Of a DNA stretch of 64,000 nt, positions 1 to 10,250 are shown piece by piece. Each line of letters opens with the position of its first letter. Within the stretch, counting starts at the first letter, position 1. The DNA is from Paracoccus sediminis (lineage in GTDB: Bacteria; Pseudomonadota; Alphaproteobacteria; Rhodobacterales; Rhodobacteraceae). Under the pieces are notes generated by a model that made no database searches, was not told the origin of the DNA, and was given only the letters and a program-made list of their open reading frames with translations. The DNA is taken from assembly GCF_900188295.1 (NCBI RefSeq), contig NZ_FZNM01000011.1:39481-103480 (forward strand), written 5' to 3'. The translations under genes and the position numbers were made by a program.

Positions 1-596
1 GCCCGGCTTTCGTCGCCCTTGAGCAGGGCGATGTCGAACAGCCGGCGAAAGATTTCCGGATTGCTTGGCCCGGCGGCGATCAACAGCGCCTGTGCCCGGT
101 CCAACGCGCCCATGTCCAGCAGACGGTCGGCGCGGGCCAGAAACAGCGCGCCTTGCGCCGCGCCCGGACCTGCGGGCGGGGGAACGAACTGGGTGGCCAG
201 GATGCGATCCAGAAGGGCGTTCATCGCGGGCAAGCGCGCGGGCGTGCGCAGGACCAGGGCCGAAAGGGTTGCGGTGTCGCTGCCCTCCCACAGGCGGGGG
301 GGAAGCCCTGCCTTGCGCGGCGTCACCAGCCCGGCCGCGTCGGGATTGCCGTTGCCCAGGCGCGTCACCTGGATCGATCCCACCGCGCCCGTCCTGGCGA
401 CCGGCCTGGGTCCGGGGGCGCCGGGAACGCCGGGGGGCGGCGCGTCGCCGGGCCGCCAGGCCGAGCTTTCGCGATCCGGCCCGCGCACGCTGCCCGACAG
501 CCAGTCGCTGGCCGACAGCGGCTGCTGCGCCTGGGCCGCCCCGGCCAACGCCAGGATGACCGTCATTGCAGGCACGGGGAACGGGCGCCGGATCAC
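1..596 (-). CDS. Exported hypothetical protein, partial (C-terminus beyond the window)
   Basis: Open minus-strand frame that runs off the left edge of the window. I place the start at a GTG (594-596) that overlaps the TGA of the upstream 57-aa gene as GTGA. This gives an N-terminus MIRRPFPVPAMTVILALAGA followed by AQAQ, a good signal peptide; an internal ATG at 566 would give a shorter one. After a Pro/Gly-rich stretch the chain becomes Ala/Leu-rich and helical (ADRLLDMGALDRAQALLIAA), reminiscent of TPR-like helical repeats. I do not recognise the family. The overlap implies translational coupling with the small membrane protein, so the two probably act together at the envelope. Codon use is native. 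Confidence 0.6.
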   Translation of the reverse strand, partial: MIRRPFPVPAMTVILALAGAAQAQQPLSASDWLSGSVRGPDRESSAWRPGDAPPPGVPGAPGPRPVARTGAVGSIQVTRLGNGNPDAAGLVTPRKAGLPPRLWEGSDTATLSALVLRTPARLPAMNALLDRILATQFVPPPAGPGAAQGALFLARADRLLDMGALDRAQALLIAAGPSNPEIFRRLFDIALLKGDESR

Positions 597-766
597 TCGC
601 CTTCCGCCCGGACGTCGGTGGCGGCGGGGGCAGGCGCAGCCGGGGAGCCGCCGATGGGGCTGCGCACCTCGGTTCGGAGGGGCTGCATGTCGCCGAAATA
701 GGCGTAACCTGCCAGCCCGACCACCGCCGCCAGAATCAGCACCACCAGAACCTTGAGCAGCCGCAT
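593..766 (-). CDS. Small single-span membrane protein, 57 aa
   Basis: Starts at ATG 764-766 with MRLLKVLVVLILAAVVGLAG, a single hydrophobic helix, followed by a short periplasmic tail (YAYFGDMQPLRTEVRSP) and an Ala/Pro-rich end. It is divergent from aroK across about 140 bases and overlaps the next minus-strand gene by 4 bases. The whole protein is one transmembrane segment plus a tail of about 35 residues, so it may be an anchor or partner of the exported protein encoded downstream. Function unknown. A longer in-frame start further upstream would reach into the aroK leader and is less likely. Confidence 0.6.
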   Translation of the reverse strand: MRLLKVLVVLILAAVVGLAGYAYFGDMQPLRTEVRSPIGGSPAAPAPAATDVRAEGE

Positions 767-906
767 CGAATTTCGCCTCGTTCTTCGTTGTTTTCGTATG
801 TCCGGCCCGGTCTTTCGCCGGTTCGCCCCGAATATATATGGCATTTTCCGAAAGATCACGCCATTCAGTCGGGCCAGGAAACCGGGCCAGAAAGCAGGAA
901 ACGGAC

Positions 907-1458
907 ATGCGCCAGCGCCTGAGGCGCCATATCGTGCTGATCGGGATGATGGGGGCGGGCAAGACCGCGCTGGGGTCGGAACTGGCCCGGCGCCTGCATG
1001 TGCCGTTCACCGATTCGGATGTCGAGATCGAGACCGCCGCGGCCATGTCCATATCCGAGATCTTCGCCCGCGACGGAGAGGCGTTCTTTCGCGACCGCGA
1101 GGCGCAGGTGATCGCCCGCATCCTCAGGGATTCGCCCCGCGTGATTTCCACGGGCGGGGGTGCCTGGATGCAGGACCGCAACCGCGCGGCCATCAAGGCG
1201 GCGGCCTTGTCGGTCTGGCTGTCCTGCGATCTGGACACGCTGTGGCACAGGGTGCGCCAGCGCAGCACGCGGCCCCTGTTGCAGACCGCCGATCCCAAAG
1301 GCACGCTGGCCCGCCTGCTGGCCGAACGCGATCCGGTCTATGCCTTGGCCGAACTGACATTTCCGGCCCGTTCCGGCGACAGCGTCGATGCCGCCACGAC
1401 GCGGCTGATGGACGTCATCCGCACCGCCGATTCCACCCTTCTGACCGAGACGCCATGA
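907..1458 (+). CDS. aroK: Shikimate kinase
   Basis: Phosphorylates shikimate to shikimate-3-phosphate with ATP in the cytoplasmic shikimate pathway. The 183-aa product has the Walker A loop GMMGAGKTA at about residues 13-21, the shikimate-binding aspartates in TDSD (36-38), FFRDRE (about 60-65), the STGGG loop (81-85) and the LID arginines in RSTRPLL (119-125). Length and motif order match the AroK family. I chose ATG 907 because AGGAAA lies just upstream and the P-loop then falls at the usual distance; an upstream in-frame ATG at 838 would add an atypical tail. The stop overlaps the aroB start as ATGA, so the two genes are coupled. Confidence 0.96.
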   Translation: MRQRLRRHIVLIGMMGAGKTALGSELARRLHVPFTDSDVEIETAAAMSISEIFARDGEAFFRDREAQVIARILRDSPRVISTGGGAWMQDRNRAAIKAAALSVWLSCDLDTLWHRVRQRSTRPLLQTADPKGTLARLLAERDPVYALAELTFPARSGDSVDAATTRLMDVIRTADSTLLTETP

Positions 1459-2570
1459 CCAGCCATCCCGAACACGTCACCGTCCATGTCCCCCTGGGCG
1501 ACCGCGCCTATGACGTGCGCATCGGCGCGGGTCTGATCGACCGGGCCGGGGCCGAGATCGCGCCCCTGCTGCGGCGCTCTCGGGTCGCCATCGTCACCGA
1601 CGACACGGTCGGCCCCCTGCATCTGAAGCATCTGAAAGGGGCGCTGGCCGCGGACGGCATCGTGTCCGAGACGCTGGTCCTGCCGTCGGGCGAAGCCACG
1701 AAAAGCTGGCCGCACCTGACGGCCTGCGTCGAATGGCTGCTGGAACAGCGCGTCGAACGCCGCGATGTGGTGGTGGCCCTGGGCGGCGGGGTGATCGGCG
1801 ACCTGGTGGGCTTTGCCGCGGCCATCCTGCGCCGGGGCGTGCGCTTCGTGCAGATTCCCACCTCGCTTCTGGCGCAAGTGGACAGCAGCGTCGGCGGCAA
1901 GACCGGCATCAACAGCCAGCATGGCAAGAACCTGATCGGCGCGTTCCACCAGCCGTCGCTGGTGCTGGCCGACATCGCGGTGCTGGACACCCTGTCGCCC
2001 CGCGATTTCCTGGCGGGCTATGGCGAGGTCGCGAAATACGGATTGCTGGGCGACGCGGATTTCTTCGAATGGCTGGAAGATGCCGGCCCCCGCCTGCGTG
2101 GCGACATGGCGCTGCGCCAGCACGCCGTCGCCCATTCCGTCGCGATGAAAGCGGGCATCGTGACGCGGGACGAGACCGAACAGGGCGAACGCGCGCTGCT
2201 GAACCTGGGCCACACCTTCGGCCATGCGCTTGAATCGGCGACCGGCTATTCCAACCGGCTGCTGCACGGCGAAGGGGTTGCGATCGGCTGCGCGCTGGCC
2301 TTCGATCTGTCCGCCCGCATGGGCCTGTGCAGCCAAGAGGCGCCGTCCCGCGTGCTGGCGCATCTGCGCGACATGGGAATGCCCGCCGCCATCCGCGACA
2401 TTCCGGGACGATTGCCGGACGACGCCGCGCTGATCGCGCTGATGGGGCAGGACAAGAAGGTGGTGGACGGCCGGCTGCGCTTTGTCCTGGCGCGCGGCAT
2501 AGGCGAGGCGTTCGTCAGCGACGGCGTGCCGCCCGAAACCCTGAAAGCCGTCCTGCGGGATGCGCGCTAG
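1455..2570 (+). CDS. aroB: 3-dehydroquinate synthase
   Basis: Converts DAHP to 3-dehydroquinate, an NAD- and metal-dependent step of the shikimate pathway. The 371-aa product carries the NAD-binding GGGVIGDLVGF (about 110-120), the conserved IPTSLLAQVDSSVGGKTGIN (about 134-153), GYGEVAKYG (188-196) with a metal-ligand Glu, NLGHTFGHALE (about 250-260) and LLHGEGVAIG with further metal and substrate histidines. The start ATG overlaps the aroK stop. aroK-aroB pairing is typical of alphaproteobacteria, although the two enzymes act at non-consecutive steps. Confidence 0.97.
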   Translation: MTSHPEHVTVHVPLGDRAYDVRIGAGLIDRAGAEIAPLLRRSRVAIVTDDTVGPLHLKHLKGALAADGIVSETLVLPSGEATKSWPHLTACVEWLLEQRVERRDVVVALGGGVIGDLVGFAAAILRRGVRFVQIPTSLLAQVDSSVGGKTGINSQHGKNLIGAFHQPSLVLADIAVLDTLSPRDFLAGYGEVAKYGLLGDADFFEWLEDAGPRLRGDMALRQHAVAHSVAMKAGIVTRDETEQGERALLNLGHTFGHALESATGYSNRLLHGEGVAIGCALAFDLSARMGLCSQEAPSRVLAHLRDMGMPAAIRDIPGRLPDDAALIALMGQDKKVVDGRLRFVLARGIGEAFVSDGVPPETLKAVLRDAR

Positions 2571-2592
2571 GGGGCGGCATCCCGCCCGGATA

Positions 2593-3081
2593 TCAGAACG
2601 GAATCTCGTCGTCGTAATCGCTGCGGCTGCCGCCCGGGCCGCCCCGGCCTGCGCTGTCGCCCGACGCGCCGCCCCGGTCGTATTCGTCATAGCCGCCGCT
2701 GTCGCGACCGCCGCCGCCGCCTGAACCGCTGCGGCCGTCCAGCATCGTCAGCTCGCTCCGGAACGGACGCAGCGCCACCTCGGTCGAATAGCGGTCGGCC
2801 CCGGACTGGTCCTGCCATTTGCGGGTTTCCAGTTGGCCTTCGACGTAAATCTTGCTGCCCTTTTTCAGGTACTGTTCCGCCACCCGGACCAGGGGTTCGG
2901 AATGGATGACGACGGAATGCCATTCGGTCCGCTCCTTGCGCTCGCCGGTGTTGCGGTCCTTCCACGTCTCGGACGTGGCGATGCGCAGGTTCGCGATCTT
3001 GCCGCCGTTCTGGAACGTGCGGATTTCGGGATCGGCACCCAGGTTGCCGATCAGGATGACCTTGTTGACGCTGCCTGCCAT
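2593..3081 (-). CDS. ssb: Single-stranded DNA-binding protein
   Basis: Coats single-stranded DNA during replication, recombination and repair. The 162-aa product begins [20 protein letters not shown], the start of the OB fold (about 1-110), with [20 protein letters not shown] in the middle. A Gly/Asp/Arg-rich disordered linker follows, then the acidic tip DYDDEIPF that recruits SSB-interacting proteins. It is a single gene, not next to uvrA as in many bacteria; uvrA lies about 58 kb away in this window. I see no GTTC-N7-GTTC SOS box in the 180 bases upstream. Confidence 0.97.
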   Translation of the reverse strand: MAGSVNKVILIGNLGADPEIRTFQNGGKIANLRIATSETWKDRNTGERKERTEWHSVVIHSEPLVRVAEQYLKKGSKIYVEGQLETRKWQDQSGADRYSTEVALRPFRSELTMLDGRSGSGGGGGRDSGGYDEYDRGGASGDSAGRGGPGGSRSDYDDEIPF

Positions 3082-3261
3082 GAATGGGGTTCCTTGAAGT
3101 GTCGCTGTGGCGATGGTCTAGCCCAGCGGTCGGGGCGATGCAAATGCGCGCTTTGCCGCCGATCCCGCCGGGGCGCGGTCCGGTCGGAAAGCGATGCTGG
3201 CGATGTGGTTTGAAACCTGTATAGTCCCCTCAAAACCCAACAACACCAAGGGGCGGGGGCA

Positions 3262-3885
3262 ATGACATTCTTCCCAACCATCAAGGCTGGCCTGTGCGCG
3301 GTCGTCATTGCGGGCCTTGCATTGCCGGCCGCGGCCGAAGGGCTGCGCCTGTCGGGCAGTTCGTCGAAGTCGCGTGCCGAACAGTTCGCCCGGCAGACCC
3401 GGCTGATGGATTCGCGTCTGGCCGGCCAGTACCAGCAATCGGCGCGGTTGCAGCCCAGCGGCCGCAATACCAGCTCTGTCGAGATCCAGCTTTCGGCGAA
3501 CATCCCCGCCTATCGCGGCAAGCGCAGCGATTTCATCCCGCACGCCCGCGCTGCCGCGCGCCGTTACGGCATCCCCGAGGATCTGTTCCTGCGTCTTGTC
3601 CAGCAGGAATCGGGTTGGAATCCGGGCGCGCGGTCGAACAAGGGCGCGACCGGCCTGGCCCAGCTGATGCCGGGCACGGCCGCCAAGCTGGGCGTGAACC
3701 CGCATGATCCGGTCCAGAACCTGCAAGGCGGCGCGCGCTATCTGCGGATGATGTACAACCAGTTCGGCAACTGGCGCCTTGCCTTGGCCGCATACAATGC
3801 CGGGCCGGGCGCGGTCCAGAAATACAACGGCATTCCGCCCTATCGCGAAACCCGCAACTATGTGCGGATCATCGCGGGCAGCTAA
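3262..3885 (+). CDS. Lytic transglycosylase, SLT-domain family 1
   Basis: Periplasmic murein lytic transglycosylase of 207 aa. A signal peptide (residues 1-25, ending LPAAA) precedes a variable region of about 65 residues. The SLT domain from about residue 90 has the catalytic glutamate in QQESGWNP (E116), then [15 protein letters not shown], then AYNAGPGAV, all hallmark motifs of the Slt/MltC-like fold. It would cleave the MurNAc-GlcNAc bond to give 1,6-anhydromuropeptides during wall turnover or when inserting envelope machines. It stands alone with its own promoter region (about 180 bases shared with ssb) and a terminator downstream. Confidence 0.9.
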   Translation: MTFFPTIKAGLCAVVIAGLALPAAAEGLRLSGSSSKSRAEQFARQTRLMDSRLAGQYQQSARLQPSGRNTSSVEIQLSANIPAYRGKRSDFIPHARAAARRYGIPEDLFLRLVQQESGWNPGARSNKGATGLAQLMPGTAAKLGVNPHDPVQNLQGGARYLRMMYNQFGNWRLALAAYNAGPGAVQKYNGIPPYRETRNYVRIIAGS

Positions 3886-3892
3886 GGCCCGT

Positions 3893-3936
3893 CTTCTTCG
3901 CGCAAATATCCTCGGGGGTGAATTGCCTGCAAGGCA
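3893..3936 (+). repeat. Intergenic repeat, copy A (CAAATATCC...CGGGGG block)
   Basis: TCTTCTTCGCGCAAATATCC followed by TCGGGGG shares its 5' block with sequences at 6733-6780 and 43497-43545 (CAAATATCCCGCGGGGG and relatives). In this copy the hairpin of the other two is replaced by TTGCCTGCAAGGCAA and then a standard terminator hairpin. Confidence 0.55.
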
Positions 3937-3939
3937 AGA

Positions 3940-3960
3940 GGGGCGCGAGCGCCCCTTTTT
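3940..3960 (+). terminator. Rho-independent terminator of the lytic transglycosylase gene
   Basis: GGGGCG (3940-3945) pairs with CGCCCC (3950-3955) across a 4-base loop and is followed by TTTTT. It lies just after the plus-strand gene and 3 bases before the stop codon of the convergent hom gene. Confidence 0.8.
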
Positions 3961-3963
3961 CCG

Positions 3964-5268
3964 TCAGACCTCCTCGATCCGCAGTTCCACCGGCTCGCCG
4001 GCCAGAACGCCTGTGCGGGGCAGGGCCTCGATGGCGAAATCGATCGCCTCGGGCGTGGTCTTGTGGGTCACGACCAGGACCGGAACGCTGTCCGGGCTGT
4101 GCTGCCCGTATTGCCGCATCCGGTCGATGGAAATGCCCGCATTCCCCAGCACCGTCGCGACCTTGGCCAAGGCGCCCGGCTTGTCCTGCAATTCCAGCCG
4201 GATGTAGTAGGCGGCGGGAACCGCGGTCCGGGCGGGCTGCGCCACCCGCAAGGTCGCCGCCGGCTGGCCGAACACCGGCAAGCGCACCCCGCGGGCGATC
4301 TCCACGATGTCCGACAGGACCGCGCTTGCGGTCGGCCCTTCGCCCGCGCCCGCCCCCCGCAGCACGATCTGGCCCACGCTGTCGCCTTCGACGACGACCA
4401 TGTTCGTGCCGCCGGTCAGTTGGCCCAGCGGGCTGTCCGCGGGCACAAGACAGGGCGACATGCGCTGTTCCAGCCCGCGCGGCGTCATCTGGGCCACGCC
4501 CAAGAGCTTGATCCGGTATCCCATGTCGGCGGCGCGGCGGATGTCGTCGATGCTGACCCGCTCGATTCCCTCGATCTCGACCGCGTCGAAATTGACCTGC
4601 GTGCCAAAGGCGATGGACGACAGGATCGCCAGCTTGTGTCCCGCGTCGATGCCGCCCACGTCCAGCGTCGGATCGGCCTCCAGATAACCTAACTGGCGGG
4701 CTTCCTCGAACACGGCGTCATAGGGCATGCCCGCGCTGTCCATGCGCGTCAGGATATAGTTGCAGGTGCCGTTCATCACGCCCATGACGCGGCGGATCTC
4801 GTTGCCGGCCAGCGATTCCGTCATGGCCTTGATGACGGGAATGCCGCCCGCCACCGCCGCCTCGAACCGCAGGGTGCGGCCCAGGCCCTCGGCCAGTTCG
4901 GCCAGCGCCTGGCCGTGGACGGCAAGCAGCGCCTTGTTGGCCGTCACCACGTCCTTGCCCGACCGCAAGGCCGCCTCGATGCTGTCCTTGGCAATGCCGC
5001 TGTCGCCGCCCACCAGTTCGACGAACAGATCCACGTCTTCGGCCGTGGCCACGGCCACGGCGTCGTCTTCCCAACGATAGGCCGACAGGTCGGCGTCGCG
5101 GTTCTTCATCCGGTCCCGCGCGCAGATGGCGGTGATCGCCACGGGGCGGCCGGTGCGCCGAGACAGCAGGTCGGCATGCTTCTGGACGATCTTGACGACA
5201 CCGATCCCGACGGTGCCAAGCCCGGCGATGCCAAGTCTCAGGGGGTCGGGGCGAAGGGGGGACGACAT
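3964..5268 (-). CDS. hom: Homoserine dehydrogenase
   Basis: Reduces aspartate semialdehyde to homoserine with NAD(P)H, the branch point to threonine, methionine and isoleucine. The 434-aa product has the Rossmann GIAGLGTVGIGVVKIV (about 13-28), the catalytic-domain signature with TANKALLA, AAVAGGIPVIKAM, MNGTCNYILT and ARQLGYLEADPTLDVGGIDA (containing the catalytic Lys/Asp neighbourhood), and a C-terminal ACT domain (about 350-425: ELQDKPGALAKVATVLGNAG) expected to sense threonine. It is monofunctional, with no aspartokinase domain. It converges on the transglycosylase gene. Confidence 0.96.
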   Translation of the reverse strand: MSSPLRPDPLRLGIAGLGTVGIGVVKIVQKHADLLSRRTGRPVAITAICARDRMKNRDADLSAYRWEDDAVAVATAEDVDLFVELVGGDSGIAKDSIEAALRSGKDVVTANKALLAVHGQALAELAEGLGRTLRFEAAVAGGIPVIKAMTESLAGNEIRRVMGVMNGTCNYILTRMDSAGMPYDAVFEEARQLGYLEADPTLDVGGIDAGHKLAILSSIAFGTQVNFDAVEIEGIERVSIDDIRRAADMGYRIKLLGVAQMTPRGLEQRMSPCLVPADSPLGQLTGGTNMVVVEGDSVGQIVLRGAGAGEGPTASAVLSDIVEIARGVRLPVFGQPAATLRVAQPARTAVPAAYYIRLELQDKPGALAKVATVLGNAGISIDRMRQYGQHSPDSVPVLVVTHKTTPEAIDFAIEALPRTGVLAGEPVELRIEEV

Positions 5269-5332
5269 GGGGGCCTCTTGCGTAAGGTTGGCCCGCTGTT
5301 ATCGCGCCGCGCGTCGTCATGCAACGCGTCAG

Positions 5333-5851
5333 TCAGTCGCCGTCATGCCCCGCCCATTCGCCGTCGATCCCGGTGCCGCGCATGATCGACACGACGCGGC
5401 GGGCGGCGCGCAGCGTTTCGGCATGGATGGCGTGAACGGCGGCCGGATCCATGTCGTCGGGATAACGCTCGCCGCGGGTGTTGATGAAGGTGGGGTGCCA
5501 CTGGCCGGGCCTTGCGCCCGGACGCCAGGACGCATGGCACAGCAGATTGCGTTGCAGACGGATGGCGCGCAGGTCGTCGGCCAGGGTTTGACGCCCCTCG
5601 ATATCGGCCTGCTTCATGGCCGCCGCGAAACTGTCGATCAATGTGCCCAGGGTGTCGTCGGCGATCTCCTCCATCCGGCGCAGCCATTGCCGCAACGCCT
5701 TGTCGTTGACCTCCTGGCCCAGGCCGGCGCGCGTCAGCGAAAAGATCGCGCGCTTCAAAGCCTCCTCCAGGAATCCGAAGGCGGATACCGCATGGCCGAT
5801 GGCGGCCGCCATCTCGTCGGACAGGCGATCGGGGGCGCGCGGCAGGCTCAT
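5333..5851 (-). CDS. Hypothetical protein with a HEPN-like R-x4-H motif
   Basis: A 172-aa all-helical cytoplasmic protein I cannot assign with certainty. An N-terminal helix (AIGHAVSAFGFLEEALKRAI) and a central helix lead into DDLRAIRLQRNLLCHASWRP. The RNLLCH segment fits the R-x4-H motif of HEPN RNases and nucleic-acid-binding proteins. The C-terminal part has TFINTRGERYPDDMDP and a final helix. It starts one base after the stop of the glycosyltransferase gene upstream, so the two are probably co-transcribed. No partner nucleotidyltransferase or antitoxin gene is visible beside it, so a toxin role is only a possibility. Confidence 0.5.
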   Translation of the reverse strand: MSLPRAPDRLSDEMAAAIGHAVSAFGFLEEALKRAIFSLTRAGLGQEVNDKALRQWLRRMEEIADDTLGTLIDSFAAAMKQADIEGRQTLADDLRAIRLQRNLLCHASWRPGARPGQWHPTFINTRGERYPDDMDPAAVHAIHAETLRAARRVVSIMRGTGIDGEWAGHDGD

Positions 5852-5852
5852 G

Positions 5853-6668
5853 TCATTCGCGCCACAGCTCTTTGACCCAGGTCGCGGGCAGCAGGTAATG
5901 GCGCAGGTGCCGGGACAGGCTCTCGCGGCGTTTCCCCGAAAAGGCGTCGCGCAGATGGTCCATCGGCGGGCGGTGGACCTCGCCCTCGTGCCAGCGGCCC
6001 GCGATGGCGTCGGGCGGGTTCAGGTTGCCCGCAAAGATCACGACCCGGCTGTTCCGGGGCACTTTCGGTTGGCGCAGGTAATTCAGCGGAAAGGGCGGGA
6101 CCGAATGCATCCTGAAATGCGCCAGCCAGCCGCGCGGCCAGAATCTGACGCCGCCCGGCGCGTTGCGGGTCACGAACCGCTGTTCGTATTTGTATCGGTC
6201 CGCCACCCCCTGCGGATCGGCGCGAAAGATGCCCTGCAACGGCGCCAGCCTGCCCACCCGCATCCGATAGACCGAGGTCTGGCCCAGCTTCTCGAAAGGC
6301 GTGTTCGGGTTGCGCCCCAGGATCGTGTCGTCGGGATCGCCAAAGGTGAAGAACGGATCCAGATCGCCGGTGACGATGACGTCCAGATCCAGGAACAGCA
6401 CCACCCCGGTCACGTCGCCCAGATCGCCCCACAGCCGCGACTTGGGCCATTTGCCCCGCGTGTTGACGGGCGCCTGGTATTCAAAGACCGGCAGGGGCCT
6501 GACGGCGATGTCGGGATGCAGGTCTGTCCCGTCGTCGGTAAAGCAGAACAGCCGAAAGGGCGGGGTGATGTTGCGGCCGATCATCCCGTGCAGGCGGTTG
6601 ACGTATTCCGGCCCGAACTTCGTGCCCCATTTGATGCAGATGATCTGCTTGATGTCCGGCGCGTCCAT
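5853..6668 (-). CDS. Putative glycosyltransferase with a DxD motif
   Basis: A 271-aa protein with the layout of a GT-A glycosyltransferase. CIKWGTKFGPEYVNRLHGMI opens the fold, and VVLFLDLDVIVTGDLDPFF at about residues 89-107 contains the Asp-rich DLDVIVTGDLD that would bind the metal and nucleotide sugar. MHSVPPFPLNYLR and the C-terminal basic region may contact the acceptor or membrane. It lacks a signal peptide and transmembrane segments. It resembles family-8-like or capsule-type transferases of Rhodobacterales, but donor and acceptor cannot be inferred. The HEPN-like gene follows after one base. Confidence 0.6.
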   Translation of the reverse strand: MDAPDIKQIICIKWGTKFGPEYVNRLHGMIGRNITPPFRLFCFTDDGTDLHPDIAVRPLPVFEYQAPVNTRGKWPKSRLWGDLGDVTGVVLFLDLDVIVTGDLDPFFTFGDPDDTILGRNPNTPFEKLGQTSVYRMRVGRLAPLQGIFRADPQGVADRYKYEQRFVTRNAPGGVRFWPRGWLAHFRMHSVPPFPLNYLRQPKVPRNSRVVIFAGNLNPPDAIAGRWHEGEVHRPPMDHLRDAFSGKRRESLSRHLRHYLLPATWVKELWRE

Positions 6669-6732
6669 CCGCTGCCCCCCGTTTTGCCGGCAAGGGTTTC
6701 ACAGCCATCACGCCGTGGCAATGTCTTTGCCT

Positions 6733-6780
6733 TGGTCAAAATATCCCGCAGGGGGTCCGGGGGACGCGAAGTCCCCCGGC
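6733..6780 (+). repeat. Intergenic repeat, copy B, with a 9-bp hairpin
   Basis: TCAAAATATCCCGCAGGGGG is followed by a perfect stem CCGGGGGAC (6757-6765), loop GCGAA, and GTCCCCCGG (6771-6779). It is nearly identical to the copy at 43497-43545; an extra A-T pair at the top of the stem keeps the pairing. It lies between two minus-strand genes, yet the repeat orientation is plus. Confidence 0.7.
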
Positions 6781-6798
6781 CATCGCGGGACGCAGGGA

Positions 6799-8934
<2,136 letters not shown>

Positions 8935-8992
8935 GGTCGATCCTTTCGCACGGCGCGGCCCGCCCTATATTCACAAACAGGAAGGGGTGCCG

Positions 8993-9508
8993 ATGAAGTT
9001 GAAATTGCTGATAGCCGCGATGCTGACAGCCGCCATGGGCCCGGCGCGCGAAGCGCCGCCGCCCGAGATCCCGTCCCAAACCGAGGCAAGGCCCGTCAGC
9101 CCCGAGGAACTGGCCCCCCCCCAACCCCAGCCCGCGCGTCCCGAACTGCGCATCCTGTCCGCGACGGATACCCGGCCCGAGGATTTCCTGTGGAACGCCC
9201 GTCCCGTCGTCGTCTTTGCCGACACCCCCGATGATCCGGCCTTTCGCGAACAGCTGAGGGCGCTGGCGGGACGCAACGGTGCCTTGGTGGAACGCGATGT
9301 CGTGGTCATCACCGACAGCGACCCGCAGTCCCGCAGTCCCTGGCGGCAGGAACTGCATCCGCGCGGCTTTTCGCTGGTCATCATCGACAAGGACGGCCAG
9401 GTGAAACAGCGCCGCCCACTGCCCTGGGACGTGCGCGAAATCAGCCGTGCCATCGACAAGCTGCCCCTGCGGCGCCAGGAAATCGGCCGGGCCGGGCTGT
9501 TGCCATGA
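8993..9508 (+). CDS. Exported DUF4174 protein, copy 1
   Basis: A 171-aa secreted protein of unknown function. A signal-like N-terminus (MKLKLLIAAMLTAAMGPARE) and a Pro-rich linker precede a thioredoxin-fold-like DUF4174 domain: RPVVVFADTPDDPAFREQL, DVVVITDSDP, GFSLVIIDKDGQVKQRRPLP, WDVREISRAIDKLPLRRQEI. That closing motif is the family signature. The start is ATG 8993 with AGGAAGGGG upstream. It is divergent from the mutase gene. A second DUF4174 gene lies at 10251-10676. Confidence 0.85.
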   Translation: MKLKLLIAAMLTAAMGPAREAPPPEIPSQTEARPVSPEELAPPQPQPARPELRILSATDTRPEDFLWNARPVVVFADTPDDPAFREQLRALAGRNGALVERDVVVITDSDPQSRSPWRQELHPRGFSLVIIDKDGQVKQRRPLPWDVREISRAIDKLPLRRQEIGRAGLLP

Positions 9509-9511
9509 TCG

Positions 9512-9540
9512 TTGATAATCCGCGCGGCCCCGCCTATATT
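9512..9540 (+). promoter_or_regulatory. Near-consensus sigma-70 promoter
   Basis: TTGATA (9512-9517), a 17-base spacer and TATATT (9535-9540) point rightward. It sits 26 bases before a 21-codon reading frame with its own Shine-Dalgarno. The sequence from the CGCGGCC block through TATATT to CACAG resembles the leader of the DUF4174 gene at 8950-8985, as if duplicated. Confidence 0.6.
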
Positions 9541-9566
9541 GCGTTCACAGGACGGAAAGGTTCGCC

Positions 9567-9632
9567 ATGAGCACGACATCCTATAACCCGCCCCCCATCA
9601 CCGGCCGGACCGGCCCGAAGCCGGGCTATTGA
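9567..9632 (+). CDS. Candidate small protein, 21 aa
   Basis: ATG at 9567 opens a 21-codon frame (MSTTSYNPPP at the start, GRTGPKPGY at the end), rich in Pro, Thr and Gly with no hydrophobic segment. In its favour are a strong promoter just upstream (9512-9540) and GGAAAGG 8 bases before the ATG. Against it are its length, and that the last 35 bases overlap the 3' end of the convergent membrane-protein gene. If not translated, the promoter would still produce an antisense transcript over that gene. Function unknown. Confidence 0.35.
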   Translation: MSTTSYNPPPITGRTGPKPGY

Positions 9633-10188
9633 TCGTCTTTCGATACGCCGCGCCCCGGCCATCCAGATTGGCGCGGATCGCCTCCAGCGCCTGTTCGCCC
9701 AGTTCCAGGGCCTCGATCTTCATCGAGATGTAGTCGTGATACATCCCGGCCGCGCGTTCGGCGCCGATCCGGGCGACGTCCAGCACCCGCAGGTCGCTTA
9801 TCATTGCCGAAATGGCATTCAATTGGCTGTAATACAACACGACCGGATCCACCGTGTCGCGCGGCAGGACGTGAATATCGCCGATGATGGCCCGAAACAC
9901 CGCATCGTTGTGTTCGGTCGGGATGACCGGAAAGAAATCCGGTTCGGTCAGGATGCGGTGCTTGATCCCCGCGCCGTATTCTCCTACGTTGTCGCGCGTC
10001 AGCACGGCCAGATAGGCGCGGATTTCCGCAAACACGGCGCGCTGCACGTCCCGCACCCGTTCGGCCCGCAGGGTCGCGTCCCGCCTGCGGTTCTGAAGCG
10101 CCACCACCCACCAGCCGATCGCCAGGAACAGCCCGGCAATGACCGCCTGTTGCGCCTGGGGGCTGAGATAGGCGTCAAAGAGCGGCAT
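9598..10188 (-). CDS. Hypothetical membrane-anchored protein
   Basis: A 196-aa protein. One N-terminal transmembrane helix (about residues 14-31: AVIAGLFLAIGWWVVALQ) is followed by a long, largely helical soluble domain (RAERVRDVQRAVFAEIRAYL, RDTVDPVVLYYSQLNAISAM, YHDYISMKIEALELGEQAL). The sequence YHDYISMKIEALE looks coiled-coil-like. I do not recognise a catalytic motif. It lies between two DUF4174 genes on the opposite strand; it is divergent from the second one and convergent with the first. Confidence 0.65.
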   Translation of the reverse strand: MPLFDAYLSPQAQQAVIAGLFLAIGWWVVALQNRRRDATLRAERVRDVQRAVFAEIRAYLAVLTRDNVGEYGAGIKHRILTEPDFFPVIPTEHNDAVFRAIIGDIHVLPRDTVDPVVLYYSQLNAISAMISDLRVLDVARIGAERAAGMYHDYISMKIEALELGEQALEAIRANLDGRGAAYRKTINSPASGRSGR

Positions 10189-10250
10189 TGCGCCACACCC
10201 CGGAACCGGATCGACGGACCCTGCGTCCTGATTCCGGAAACGAGCCTGCC

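Noticed and set aside
1338..2690. A minus-strand open frame of 450 codons opposite aroB
   Set aside because: Antisense to a certain gene and made of Arg/Gln/His-rich repeats; an artefact of third-position GC bias.
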